Assembly (NCBI RefSeq): GCF_003013475.1
Contig: NZ_PXZO01000001.1
Coordinates: 62,001 to 126,000 of the forward strand
Length of the DNA: 64,000 nucleotides
Direction of reading: 5' to 3'
Source: Brevibacillus porteri
GTDB lineage: Bacteria > Bacillota > Bacilli > Brevibacillales > Brevibacillaceae
This document shows, piece by piece, positions 9,266 through 16,938 of this stretch. Under the pieces are notes generated by a model. It had not been told where the DNA came from. It made no database searches and saw only the letters and a program-made list of their open reading frames with translations. Position 1 is the first letter of the stretch. Each line of letters opens with the position of its first letter. The position numbers and the translations under genes were made by a program.

Positions 9266-9463
9266 GGAAACAGGAGAAAAAAGCGAAGATCTTTGGTACA
9301 CCGACCGAGACGGAATGCAAAAAGCGAAACACGCTCTTAAGCGTCCACCTCTGAAACACATCTTGAATGAACCACTTTGGACGCGGTTTCGCTTTTTGCA
9401 TGGAGTCGGGCAGTGAATCCCCCAGTGGGTGGGACAAGAAGCTGAGGGTTTTCTCCTGTTTCC
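9266..9463. repeat. Element II (copy 1): nested inverted repeats
   Basis: The outer arms GGAAACAGGAGAAAA (9266-9280) and TTTTCTCCTGTTTCC (9449-9463) are perfect 15-bp complements. An inner perfect 16-bp stem pairs ATGCAAAAAGCGAAAC (9315-9330) with GTTTCGCTTTTTGCAT (9386-9401). The ends differ from those of element I, yet the length (198 bp) is almost the same. Confidence 0.85.
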
Positions 9464-9503
9464 TCCTCGGCACTACAGCAACAACTAAAGATTCCTATAT
9501 ATG

Positions 9504-9982
9504 TGGCTGCGGTGGGGAGAAGAATATTTCCAGTATAGGCTCCAGGCTCCGTCCCTCGGGGATGTTTAGACTGGCCGCTCCGAAGGGATTTGCGGGGAAA
9601 CGCAAAAGTGGTAGCCGCTTCGTAGCACAGGCACGTTGCGTTTCTTTTGCCCGCAAATCCCTTCTACGCTCGGTAGGACTCCACAAGTCGCTACGTCTGG
9701 AAATATTCTTCTCTGTCGTAACTGATGAGGCTCTACCATCTTTTAAGACATTAAAAAATCGGATCACATGGAAAGCTCGTAGAGGAAACAGGAGAAAAAA
9801 GCGAAGATCTTTGGTACACCGACCGAGACGGAATGCAAAAAGTGAAACACGCTCTTAAGCGTCCACCTCTGAAACACATCTTGAATGAACCACTTTGGAC
9901 GCGGTTTCGCTTTTTGCATGGAGTCGGGCAGTGAATCCCCCAGTGGGTGGGACAAGAAGCTGGAGCGTTTTCTCCTGTTTCC
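9504..9982. repeat. Large compound repeat, copy 2
   Basis: This copy is offset by 518 bases from copy 1 and differs at only a few positions, for example one change in the left arm of the inner stem of element II (AGTGAAAC for AGCGAAAC) that costs one base pair. Element I lies at 9517-9713 and element II at 9784-9982. The copies are separated by about 40 unrelated bases, so this is not a simple end-to-end tandem duplication. The promoter of the MarR-efflux operon starts about 70 bases downstream. Confidence 0.85.
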
Positions 9983-10055
9983 GCCCCACCACGACAGCCC
10001 GCCCAACGTATGCTTTAAAAAGGTTACCTAATTAAAGTTTAACCTAAAGAAATAG

Positions 10056-10113
10056 TTGCCACGGATAGAAAAACATCGTATAGTTTTCATGTGATAAATT
10101 TCGTGTACGAAAT
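10056..10113 (+). promoter_or_regulatory. Promoter and candidate operator of the MarR-efflux operon
   Basis: A -35 element TTGCCA (10056-10061) and -10 TATAGT (10079-10084) are 17 bases apart. Just downstream, ATTTCG-TGTA-CGAAAT (10098-10113) is a perfect 6-bp inverted repeat placed where a MarR repressor could block transcription of its own operon. Confidence 0.6.
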
Positions 10114-10136
10114 ATTACTTAAGAAAGGAGTGCGCT

Positions 10137-10565
10137 ATGAATAAATCACTGCATATTCGGGACTTGTTAAAACGGTTGAACAAGACATTTGGAACAATGG
10201 CCACAAAAGAACTGTCCCAATATGGTGTGACTGTCCCGCAGCTAATGGTCATTCGAGAAATACACCCTGATCCCAAAACGATCGGTCAGATAAGCAAAGC
10301 CGTAGACTTATCGTACAGCACCGTTTCTGGCATCATAGATCGTTTGGAACGAGAACAACTCGTAGAACGCGTACGTGATGAGAATGACCGGCGTGTTGTC
10401 TGGATTCGTAAAACACCGAAGATTTCGGAGCTGTTCGCAAAGGTTGATTTTTTCTCAGAGAACTTTTACAAGCGTATTTTCCATGGATTTTCCGATGAGG
10501 ATTTAGACATCATTATTCAGTCGATGGAAACATTGATTGCGAAACTAGAAGAACGAGAAAGTTGA
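10137..10565 (+). CDS. MarR family transcriptional regulator
   Basis: This 142-residue winged-helix regulator has a central DNA-binding region, KTIGQISKAVDLSYSTVSGIIDRLE, followed by the wing VRDENDRRVVWI. AAAGGAGTG lies upstream of the ATG. It heads a four-gene run with two HlyD-type adaptors and a DHA2-family pump (gap of 9 bases to the next gene), so it most likely represses its own efflux operon until a toxic ligand binds. Confidence 0.9.
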   Translation: MNKSLHIRDLLKRLNKTFGTMATKELSQYGVTVPQLMVIREIHPDPKTIGQISKAVDLSYSTVSGIIDRLEREQLVERVRDENDRRVVWIRKTPKISELFAKVDFFSENFYKRIFHGFSDEDLDIIIQSMETLIAKLEERES

Positions 10566-10574
10566 GGAGAAACC

Positions 10575-11234
10575 ATGAAGCGAAAACTGGTTTTGTATGT
10601 CATTTTGCTCCTGTTCGTGGCAGGTGGTGGAGGAATCGGTTACTACTATTGGTATCAAGGTGCACATTATGTGACCACACAAGATGCTCGGATTGCGGGA
10701 GACATTTATCGCGTCATGCCCAAAATGACAGGCAAACTGACCGGACTCGCTGTCAAAGAAGGCGACACCGTTATAGCGGACCAAATCGTAGGGCAGCAAG
10801 ATACAACTAACGTAGCAACGACGATGTTGGAAAACAGTGTGTTGCGTTCTCCCATTACAGGTACCGTGATTAAAACGCAAGCAAAAGAGGGAGAGATTGT
10901 TTCGACAGGGCAATCGGTAGCTCTCGTGATGGACGAAAACAAATTGTACATCTCCGCCAATTTGGAAGAGACTGAGATCGAACGGTTGAAACTCGGCCAA
11001 AAAGTCGATTTTACGATTGACGCTTACCCAGGTAAGAAATTGGGCGGTCATTTGATGGAGATCGGAAAGGCGACGAATTCTACATTTTCCTTGATGCCAG
11101 CGACCAACACGAGCGGGAACTTCACCAAAGTAACCCAGCGTATCCCGATCAAAATCGCTATAGATGACACAGCAGGTCTGGACCTCGTGGCCGGATTGAA
11201 TGCCGAGATCAAAGTGCACGTGAAGGAGATGTAA
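10575..11234 (+). CDS. HlyD/EmrA-type efflux adaptor, membrane-anchored
   Basis: This 219-residue protein has an N-terminal transmembrane anchor (VLYVILLLFVAGGGGIGYYY) and a short barrel-sandwich hybrid or lipoyl-like domain (RVMPKMTGKLTGLAVKEGD and SPITGTVIKTQAKEGEIV). A beta-barrel part (about 130-215) follows. It lacks the long coiled-coil hairpin of typical EmrA, so it is a compact adaptor. GAGGAG precedes the ATG. It is expected to work outside the membrane with the DHA2 pump encoded two genes downstream. Confidence 0.85.
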   Translation: MKRKLVLYVILLLFVAGGGGIGYYYWYQGAHYVTTQDARIAGDIYRVMPKMTGKLTGLAVKEGDTVIADQIVGQQDTTNVATTMLENSVLRSPITGTVIKTQAKEGEIVSTGQSVALVMDENKLYISANLEETEIERLKLGQKVDFTIDAYPGKKLGGHLMEIGKATNSTFSLMPATNTSGNFTKVTQRIPIKIAIDDTAGLDLVAGLNAEIKVHVKEM

Positions 11235-11240
11235 TCAAGC

Positions 11241-12470
11241 ATGAAAAAGACAGCACAATGGAAAACAATCGCTACAGTCATGGCGGCCGTTTCTATTATT
11301 ACGGCGGGCTGTAGCGAGACATCTTCTGCATCGCAAACGAGCGAGAGCGTCCCTGTCGTGAAGACGTGGAAGGTGACCTCTGCCTCTACGGGTGTCATCG
11401 CCAACGGTAAGGTGGCAGCATCTGAAGAGATCCAAGTCGTTTCTAAAGTATCTGGAAAAGCAGCGAGCGTGAAAGTAAAAGAAGGTGCAGTCGTCAAGCA
11501 GGGCGATGTACTGGTCACGCTGGAGGCAGCTGATTATCAGCAGCAGATCAATCAGGCACAAGCAGCCATTGCAGGCGCTCAGGCAAAGCTGAGAGATACG
11601 AAAGCAGGCGCGCGCAATGAGCAGCTGACACAGCTTGGGAGTATTGTCACCCAGGCAGAAGCCAGCCTGAAGGTGGTCGAGAGCAACTACAATCGGATGA
11701 AAGTACTTTTTGATGCAGGCGCATTGTCCCAGGCTGAGCTGGAGAAATCTTCGCTGGAATTGGAAAAGGCGCGTACAGGTCTTGAACAAGCGCAAGCTCA
11801 ATACGATCTGGCAAAAGCAGGCCCAACTGCCGACACGGTAGCGGCTCTGCAAGCAGAAGTAAGCCGTTTGGGCTCCAATCTGGAGCTGGCGAAAAGCAAT
11901 TATGACAATACCATTATTCGTGCGCCAATCACAGGTATCGTCGCCAAGCGCTCGGTTGACCCGGGAGAAATGGCAGCGGCGGGGACACCTCTCATGGTGC
12001 TAGTGAATATGGCAGATGTCAAAGTAGAAGCAAGCGTACCGGAAAACCAAATCAACCAAGTGAAGGTAGGCTCTACTGTTGATGTGAAGGTAGGCAGTCT
12101 GGGGGGAAAAGTGCTGAAAGGTACCGTTGAGTTTGTCTCTCCGATTTCGGATACCAACAGCAGTTCTTTCCCAGTCAAAGTGAAGGTAAATAATCAGGAC
12201 GGCTTGCTGCGCGCAGGTATGGTAGCAGAAGTCATGCTCCAAGGTCAGGCAACGCCAGGAACAAAATTACCGACGTCAGCTGTACTGGAGAAGGACAGCA
12301 AGCATTACATCTATACCGTAAGCGACAACGTTTTACACCAGGTAGAAGTTGCGGTAGAGAACGCAAGCGGCGACTGGACAACTGTCACGAATGGCGTCAA
12401 AGACAATGATCAAATTGTACTGAACCCGACAGACAAACTGTCCGAGGGCAGCAAGGTGATCGCAAACTAA
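11241..12470 (+). CDS. HlyD-family efflux adaptor lipoprotein
   Basis: This 409-residue adaptor has a lipobox, SIITAGC (cysteine at about 24), so it should be lipid-anchored to the outer face of the membrane. It then has the biotinyl-lipoyl-like halves (VSKVSGKAASVKVKEGAVV and RAPITGIVAKRSVDPGEMA) around an alpha-helical hairpin (about 110-215, Gln/Ala/Glu-rich), and beta-barrel and membrane-proximal domains to the end. It lies 6 bases after the first adaptor. Two different adaptors for one pump is the odd feature of this operon. Confidence 0.9.
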   Translation: MKKTAQWKTIATVMAAVSIITAGCSETSSASQTSESVPVVKTWKVTSASTGVIANGKVAASEEIQVVSKVSGKAASVKVKEGAVVKQGDVLVTLEAADYQQQINQAQAAIAGAQAKLRDTKAGARNEQLTQLGSIVTQAEASLKVVESNYNRMKVLFDAGALSQAELEKSSLELEKARTGLEQAQAQYDLAKAGPTADTVAALQAEVSRLGSNLELAKSNYDNTIIRAPITGIVAKRSVDPGEMAAAGTPLMVLVNMADVKVEASVPENQINQVKVGSTVDVKVGSLGGKVLKGTVEFVSPISDTNSSSFPVKVKVNNQDGLLRAGMVAEVMLQGQATPGTKLPTSAVLEKDSKHYIYTVSDNVLHQVEVAVENASGDWTTVTNGVKDNDQIVLNPTDKLSEGSKVIAN

Positions 12471-12485
12471 CGGGGGTGTTGACAC

Positions 12486-14060
12486 ATGGCGGAAGCGGTG
12501 GCACACCGGGAGGAGACAAGCGGGAACAGCGGCATGTGGCTGTCTCTTGTCGCCATCCTCTCAGGAACCTTCGTTGCGATTCTGAACAATAGCTTGATTA
12601 ACGTTGCCCTGCCTGCCATGGTCAATATTTTTGGTTCGACTACCGAGACCATGCAGTGGGTATTGACCGGATATATGCTGGCAAACGCCGTCATGATTCC
12701 GATGAGCGGCTCGTTGTCTGCCAAATTCGGGGCGAAAAAAATATTTGTACTCTCCTTATCCGCGTTTACATTTTCGTCCATCCTTTGTGCCTTGGCGTGG
12801 AGTGACTCTTCGCTGATTGCTTTTCGCGTCGTGCAAGGTGTCAGTGGGGGGATGATCATGCCTATCGGGATGTCGATGATTTACATGATCGTTCCGCGTG
12901 AAAAGATCGGAATGGCATTGGGGATATTCGGGATTGCTTCCATGACAGCCCCTGCGCTGGGCCCGACATTGGGTGGATATCTCATCGAATTTTTAAGCTG
13001 GCAATTTCTTTTTCTGGTCGGTGTACCCTTTGGTATTTTTGCGGTGATCATGAGTATTGTTCTGCTCAAGGAAACGCCGAAAAAGCCAGAGTTAAAGTTC
13101 GACTTTTTGGGAGCATTTCTTGCCATCGTCGGTTTCGGGACGCTGCTGCTCGCCTTCAGTAAAGGGCAAGCAGAGGGCTGGACCTCCTTTTTCATCGTCA
13201 GTCTGTTTTTCGTTGCCGTGATGAGCTTGATCCTGTTTGTTTGGGTAGAGCTGGGGAAAGAAAGTCCGCTGCTCGATTTGCGGCTTTTGAAGATTCCTAC
13301 CTTCACCATCAGTATTTTGACTTCGGGCTTCGTCATGATGGGGATGATGGGCGGTATCTTCCTGATGCCGATTTTCCTCCAGAACATTCAGGGATTGACG
13401 GCCATGGAGTCTGGAATTCTGCTGATGCCGCAATCGATTGCCATGGCGATCATGATGCCAATCAGCGGAAAGCTGATGGATAAATACGGAATCGGACCGA
13501 TTGGGTTGATCGGCTTGACCATCATGAGCATCACGACGTACGAACTGCACACTCTATCTGCTGACAGCATGCATTCGTGGATCGATATGATCTTGACCAT
13601 TCGCGGGATTGGAATCGGATTGTGCATGATGACGCTGTCTACCGTAGGGATGAACGCCGTTCCACGTGCAAGTGTGGGAGATGCCTCTCCGCTGTCCAAC
13701 GTATTGCGCCAAGTCATGAGTTCGTTTGCCATTGCGATTTTGACAGTCATCATGCAGGCGCGTCAAAATTTCCATATGGCCTCAATCTCTGACAACTTGA
13801 ATACGGATATGGCGATGCAGTTTATCAGTGGCATTTCAGGAATGTATGCACAAGTAGGGGTAGATGCGGCGAGTGCGACAGGGGGAGCCAGCGCGATTTT
13901 GTACGGAATGATGGCAAAAGAATCGTTGGTCCAAGGCATCGGGGATACTTTCCTCGTCTCCGTTATCCCTATTGTCCTCTCGATTCCACTTCTGTACTTC
14001 CTGCATAAAAAGCCGAAAAAAACGCAACAGGTGCCAGCAACCGAAAAGGCAACAGCCTAA
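12486..14060 (+). CDS. DHA2-family (EmrB/QacA) drug:H+ antiporter
   Basis: This 524-residue protein has about 14 predicted membrane helices. Family motifs are the start WLSLVAILSGTFVAILNNS, motif A-like GSLSAKFGAKKIF and motif C-like GIASMTAPALGPTLGGYL. The start GTGTTGACAC-ATG has GGGGGTG upstream. It is the last gene of the MarR-adaptor-adaptor-pump operon and is followed by a strong terminator. The substrate cannot be told from sequence; multidrug export is the family default. Confidence 0.92.
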   Translation: MAEAVAHREETSGNSGMWLSLVAILSGTFVAILNNSLINVALPAMVNIFGSTTETMQWVLTGYMLANAVMIPMSGSLSAKFGAKKIFVLSLSAFTFSSILCALAWSDSSLIAFRVVQGVSGGMIMPIGMSMIYMIVPREKIGMALGIFGIASMTAPALGPTLGGYLIEFLSWQFLFLVGVPFGIFAVIMSIVLLKETPKKPELKFDFLGAFLAIVGFGTLLLAFSKGQAEGWTSFFIVSLFFVAVMSLILFVWVELGKESPLLDLRLLKIPTFTISILTSGFVMMGMMGGIFLMPIFLQNIQGLTAMESGILLMPQSIAMAIMMPISGKLMDKYGIGPIGLIGLTIMSITTYELHTLSADSMHSWIDMILTIRGIGIGLCMMTLSTVGMNAVPRASVGDASPLSNVLRQVMSSFAIAILTVIMQARQNFHMASISDNLNTDMAMQFISGISGMYAQVGVDAASATGGASAILYGMMAKESLVQGIGDTFLVSVIPIVLSIPLLYFLHKKPKKTQQVPATEKATA

Positions 14061-14064
14061 TAGC

Positions 14065-14118
14065 AAGGGGCAATTCCGCAAGTCTTATCGAAGACTTCTT
14101 TGGAATTGCCCCTTTTGC
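14065..14118 (+). terminator. Terminator of the efflux operon
   Basis: A 13-bp stem (AAGGGGCAATTCC / GGAATTGCCCCTT) with an inner hairpin AAGTCTT/AAGACTT lies just after the pump gene. It may also end the convergent small gene read from the minus strand. Confidence 0.85.
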
Positions 14119-14121
14119 CTG

Positions 14122-14262
14122 TTAGGACATCATTTTAAATAACCAGTACAAAATCCGTCCTACGATGTAGCCAAGAAGAACTGTCCAGCCAATCTTCGCC
14201 CAAATACTCAGTCCCTTGACGAATTCACGCAAGCTTTTTCGGTTCTCCGGTTGCTTGTTCAA
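14122..14262 (-). CDS. 46-residue single-pass membrane peptide, coupled to the DMT gene
   Basis: A TTG start at 14262 is preceded at the right distance by AAAGGAGT (14271-14278) and encodes a peptide beginning MNKQPENRKSLREFVKGL. It has one membrane helix (IGWTVLLGYIVGRILYWLF) and a short basic/Met tail. The start lies inside the last 38 bases of the DMT exporter gene on the same strand, which suggests translational coupling. I do not recognise the family. It may be an accessory peptide of the exporter; this is inference. Confidence 0.6.
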   Translation of the reverse strand: MNKQPENRKSLREFVKGLSIWAKIGWTVLLGYIVGRILYWLFKMMS

Positions 14263-15169
14263 TGGAGGACACTCCTTTAGCAGGTTGATTAAAACGAATG
14301 AACACATAAATGCCGGCGATAATGATCAAGCCGCCGATCCATTGCGGAGGCGTTACCACTTCACCCAAGATGAAGTAAGCGAGAATCGCAGTCCCGATCG
14401 GTTCTCCCAAAATTCCCATGGATATCGTCGTCGTATTGAGCCATTTAATGATCCAGTTAAAAATAGAATGTCCAAGCAAGGTCGGGAACAGGGCGAGACA
14501 GAAGAACCAGCCCCAATCCGCCGCAGGGTAACCGACGAGCGAATACCCGAGAGCCAGATCATAGGCGACCAGAATCACGCTGGTGGCTGTATAGACGACG
14601 AGTGTGTAGGCAAAGGAGGACATATGCTGGCGAACGTACTGCCCAACCAGCCAGTAGCCCGTCACAGTGACAGCTCCCATCAATGCGAGGAAATCACCCC
14701 ACAGAGCCATGCCGCCTACTTGAAAGTCTCCCCAGCCAATCACAAAGCTTCCCGCAATCGCCAGCAAGCCGCCGGATAGAGCCAGAAATCGAACTTTTTC
14801 ACCAAAAAAGAAATAACCGCAGATGAATGCAAATAATGGCTGCAAGGTAACGAGCACAGTAGAACTGGCTACAGACGTGTAGTTCAGCGATTCAAACCAC
14901 AACAGAAAGTGGCTTGCCAAAAAGGCCCCGGATAAAATACAGAGTAGCCACACTTTTTTGGACATTTTTCCAATCTCTGCGATGGCGCCACGATTCCAGA
15001 ATAAAAAAGGAAGTGTTAAGAGAACAGAAAAAATCAGGCGATACGTAGCGATAATCGGAGCAGGCGCATCCGATAGCTTTACAAAGATCGCAGAAGAGGA
15101 AATGGCGATCACCCCGATTAAGAGAGCCAAATACGGGGGGAATAACGGTTTTTCCAAAGATTGATTCAT
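14225..15169 (-). CDS. DMT superfamily (EamA) exporter
   Basis: This 314-residue protein has ten predicted membrane helices in two EamA repeats (about 12-145 and 160-295). Recognisable pieces are SSAIFVKLSDAPAPIIATYR near the start and the second-repeat signature AWGWFF-like segment before LGEPIGTAILAYFILGE. Members export amino acids, purines or other metabolites; the substrate here is unknown. GAAGGTG precedes the ATG. It is divergent from the amidase gene and shares its 3' end with the 46-residue peptide gene. Confidence 0.88.
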   Translation of the reverse strand: MNQSLEKPLFPPYLALLIGVIAISSSAIFVKLSDAPAPIIATYRLIFSVLLTLPFLFWNRGAIAEIGKMSKKVWLLCILSGAFLASHFLLWFESLNYTSVASSTVLVTLQPLFAFICGYFFFGEKVRFLALSGGLLAIAGSFVIGWGDFQVGGMALWGDFLALMGAVTVTGYWLVGQYVRQHMSSFAYTLVVYTATSVILVAYDLALGYSLVGYPAADWGWFFCLALFPTLLGHSIFNWIIKWLNTTTISMGILGEPIGTAILAYFILGEVVTPPQWIGGLIIIAGIYVFIRFNQPAKGVSSIEQATGEPKKLA

Positions 15170-15299
15170 CAGTACACCTTCTTATGCGGGTAAGGTCATG
15201 GTTCATTATTGTAATTGTACAGTTGGATTAAAAAATTCACAATGTTATGTGTACCTCGCCGTTTGAAAGGTTTCTTTTCAATCCGGTTATCCTACTGGC

Positions 15300-16043
15300 A
15301 TGAGAAACTTACAGGCTATTTTCCGTATCGCTGCTTTCATACTTATCCTCATCTGTATCCCGACGGGAAGCGAGGCATTGCCGCTCACCCCCTTTCACAT
15401 TTTGATTGATGTAGGTCATGGGGGTGTAGACTCGGGAACTTCTTATGGGGATTTGTACGAAAAAGACATCAACCTGCAAATTGCCAAGCAACTATACCAA
15501 CAGTTGACAGCAACGGGATACATCGTTGCTTTGAATCGGCACAAGGATGTTGCACTAAGCGATGACAATCGTTGGTTGGACAATCGATCCCGGCATATAC
15601 GTGACCTTGCACAGCGCAAAAATTTGGCAAAAGAAATCGGTCCGCAGATGATGCTCAGCTTGCATGTAAACTGGTCGCCCAGTCCTCGGCGCAGGGGCGC
15701 GATTATTTTGCATCAAAACACAGAAGAAAGCTATCTGTTGGCAGAGCTACTGCAAAACTCGCTGAACAAGCTCACAGGAACAAACGAAAAGCCAGTCAAG
15801 GGCAAGATGTACTACATGCTCCGTCATAACTACTGTCCGTCTGTCATCGTGGAGATGGGTTTTATCAGCAATGCGCATGACCGCGAAATGTTAACGAATC
15901 CCAAAGCACAAGAAAAAATCGCTCAGGCCATTACAGAAGCCGTGAGCGAGTACGTAAAGCTGTCGGGAAATCTGAAAACGGAGGCTCGTGTGAAGGAGAG
16001 CTGGTGGCGAAAATTAATGAGCAGTTTGCTGGATAAGCTTTGA
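15300..16043 (+). CDS. N-acetylmuramoyl-L-alanine amidase, CwlD-like
   Basis: This 247-residue amidase_3 protein has a signal or anchor sequence (about 1-27) and zinc and catalytic residues in DVGHGGVDSG, the glutamate in YEKDINLQ, LSLHVNWSPSPRRRG and VIVEMGFISN. It cuts the bond between muramic acid and the stem peptide. The size and layout resemble CwlD, which makes muramic-delta-lactam in the spore cortex, but this is not the usual cwlD neighbourhood, so no symbol is given. The ribosome site is weak. Its last 30 bases overlap the convergent deacetylase-like gene. Confidence 0.85.
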   Translation: MRNLQAIFRIAAFILILICIPTGSEALPLTPFHILIDVGHGGVDSGTSYGDLYEKDINLQIAKQLYQQLTATGYIVALNRHKDVALSDDNRWLDNRSRHIRDLAQRKNLAKEIGPQMMLSLHVNWSPSPRRRGAIILHQNTEESYLLAELLQNSLNKLTGTNEKPVKGKMYYMLRHNYCPSVIVEMGFISNAHDREMLTNPKAQEKIAQAITEAVSEYVKLSGNLKTEARVKESWWRKLMSSLLDKL

Positions 16044-16796
16044 AATGGTTACAAATTCGGCCTCCTTCTGAATTCGCGGGATATACTGGCGCAGAACGGA
16101 GGCTGTTTTCTTGCCAGGAGGCCCAACATGGCCTATCGCGATACATAGGGGATGGTTGTGGATTCGTTTGCAGACGAGCTCCATTTGCTTCGTAATATGT
16201 GGGACGGAGTACACGTCATCGAGAAAAATTTGATTCACTGCATGGGGCACGCCCATTTCAGCCGCGATTTTCGCCGCCACGCTTTTATCAGTGGTCTTGC
16301 TATCCAGGTAAATGAGCCCACGCTCCTTGACGACCTTCATGATGATACGCATGATTCTCTCGTCAGCGGTTATTTTTGACCCCATATGGTTGTTCATGCC
16401 AATCGCATGTGGGACATCGTCAATCGCTTTTTCCACGCGGCTGCGAATCTCATCGTCGGACAGATCAGCCGTAATGGCTCCAGGACCGAGCCAGGAGCGT
16501 TTTCCTTTCATCGGTTCCATCGGCATGTGAACGAGTACATCATGTCCTTTTTGATGGGCGAGCTCGGCATCCTGCTTGGTGCTTGGCAGAAACGGCATGA
16601 CAGCAACAGTGAGAGGGACTGGCATTGATAATATTTCATCCGTCCCTTGCATGTTGTTCCCGAAGTCATCAATGACAAATGCCATCAGCTTTTTGCCTGC
16701 GGGCTCGGCATCTGCATGTGGGGTCGCTGTTGCTGGTATTGACCCGAAGGAAAGAAATAGCGTGAGCAAGAGCGGAATCAATTTCCTCGCATTCAT
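16014..16796 (-). CDS. Divergent polysaccharide deacetylase (YibQ-like) exported protein
   Basis: This 260-residue protein has a signal peptide (KLIPLLLTLFLSFGSIPATA) and a divergent deacetylase fold. Motifs are MAFVIDDFGNN, VLVHMPMEP, IGMNNHMGSKIT and GLIYLDSKTTDKS, with IAIGHVGPPGKKT near the end. The family is linked to envelope polysaccharide metabolism, with uncertain catalysis. ATG 16796 is preferred over 16817 because AGGAAGGTGA lies just upstream. It converges on the amidase gene and overlaps it by 30 bases, which could make the pair antisense to each other at the 3' ends. Confidence 0.82.
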   Translation of the reverse strand: MNARKLIPLLLTLFLSFGSIPATATPHADAEPAGKKLMAFVIDDFGNNMQGTDEILSMPVPLTVAVMPFLPSTKQDAELAHQKGHDVLVHMPMEPMKGKRSWLGPGAITADLSDDEIRSRVEKAIDDVPHAIGMNNHMGSKITADERIMRIIMKVVKERGLIYLDSKTTDKSVAAKIAAEMGVPHAVNQIFLDDVYSVPHITKQMELVCKRIHNHPLCIAIGHVGPPGKKTASVLRQYIPRIQKEAEFVTISKLIQQTAH

Positions 16797-16938
16797 AGGA
16801 TCACCTTCCTTGTCCAATTTTTTTCATAGTCTGTTCAATCACCTTGTTCTTTACCCGCCATATCTACGGCTTGGCTTTGATGTTTGCCCTATGTTACGAT
16901 TAAAGATAGTAGTTTTGTAACGAGAGGGGTCGAATTCC

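Larger units (their letters stand above)
8986..9464. repeat. Large compound repeat, copy 1
   Basis: The first of two near-identical units of about 480 bp, with copy 2 exactly 518 bases downstream. It contains two inverted-repeat-bounded elements side by side: element I at 8999-9195 and element II at 9266-9463. Open frames crossing it have no ribosome sites and give low-complexity basic peptides in both copies, so it is read as non-coding. It begins 37 bases after the vanW-family gene. Confidence 0.85.

Noticed and set aside
8846-9340. Long plus-strand open frame giving a 164-residue basic protein, with a near copy at 9367-9858
   Set aside because: Both lie in the inverted-repeat units, have no ribosome site, and the shared sequence comes from the DNA repeat rather than from protein selection.
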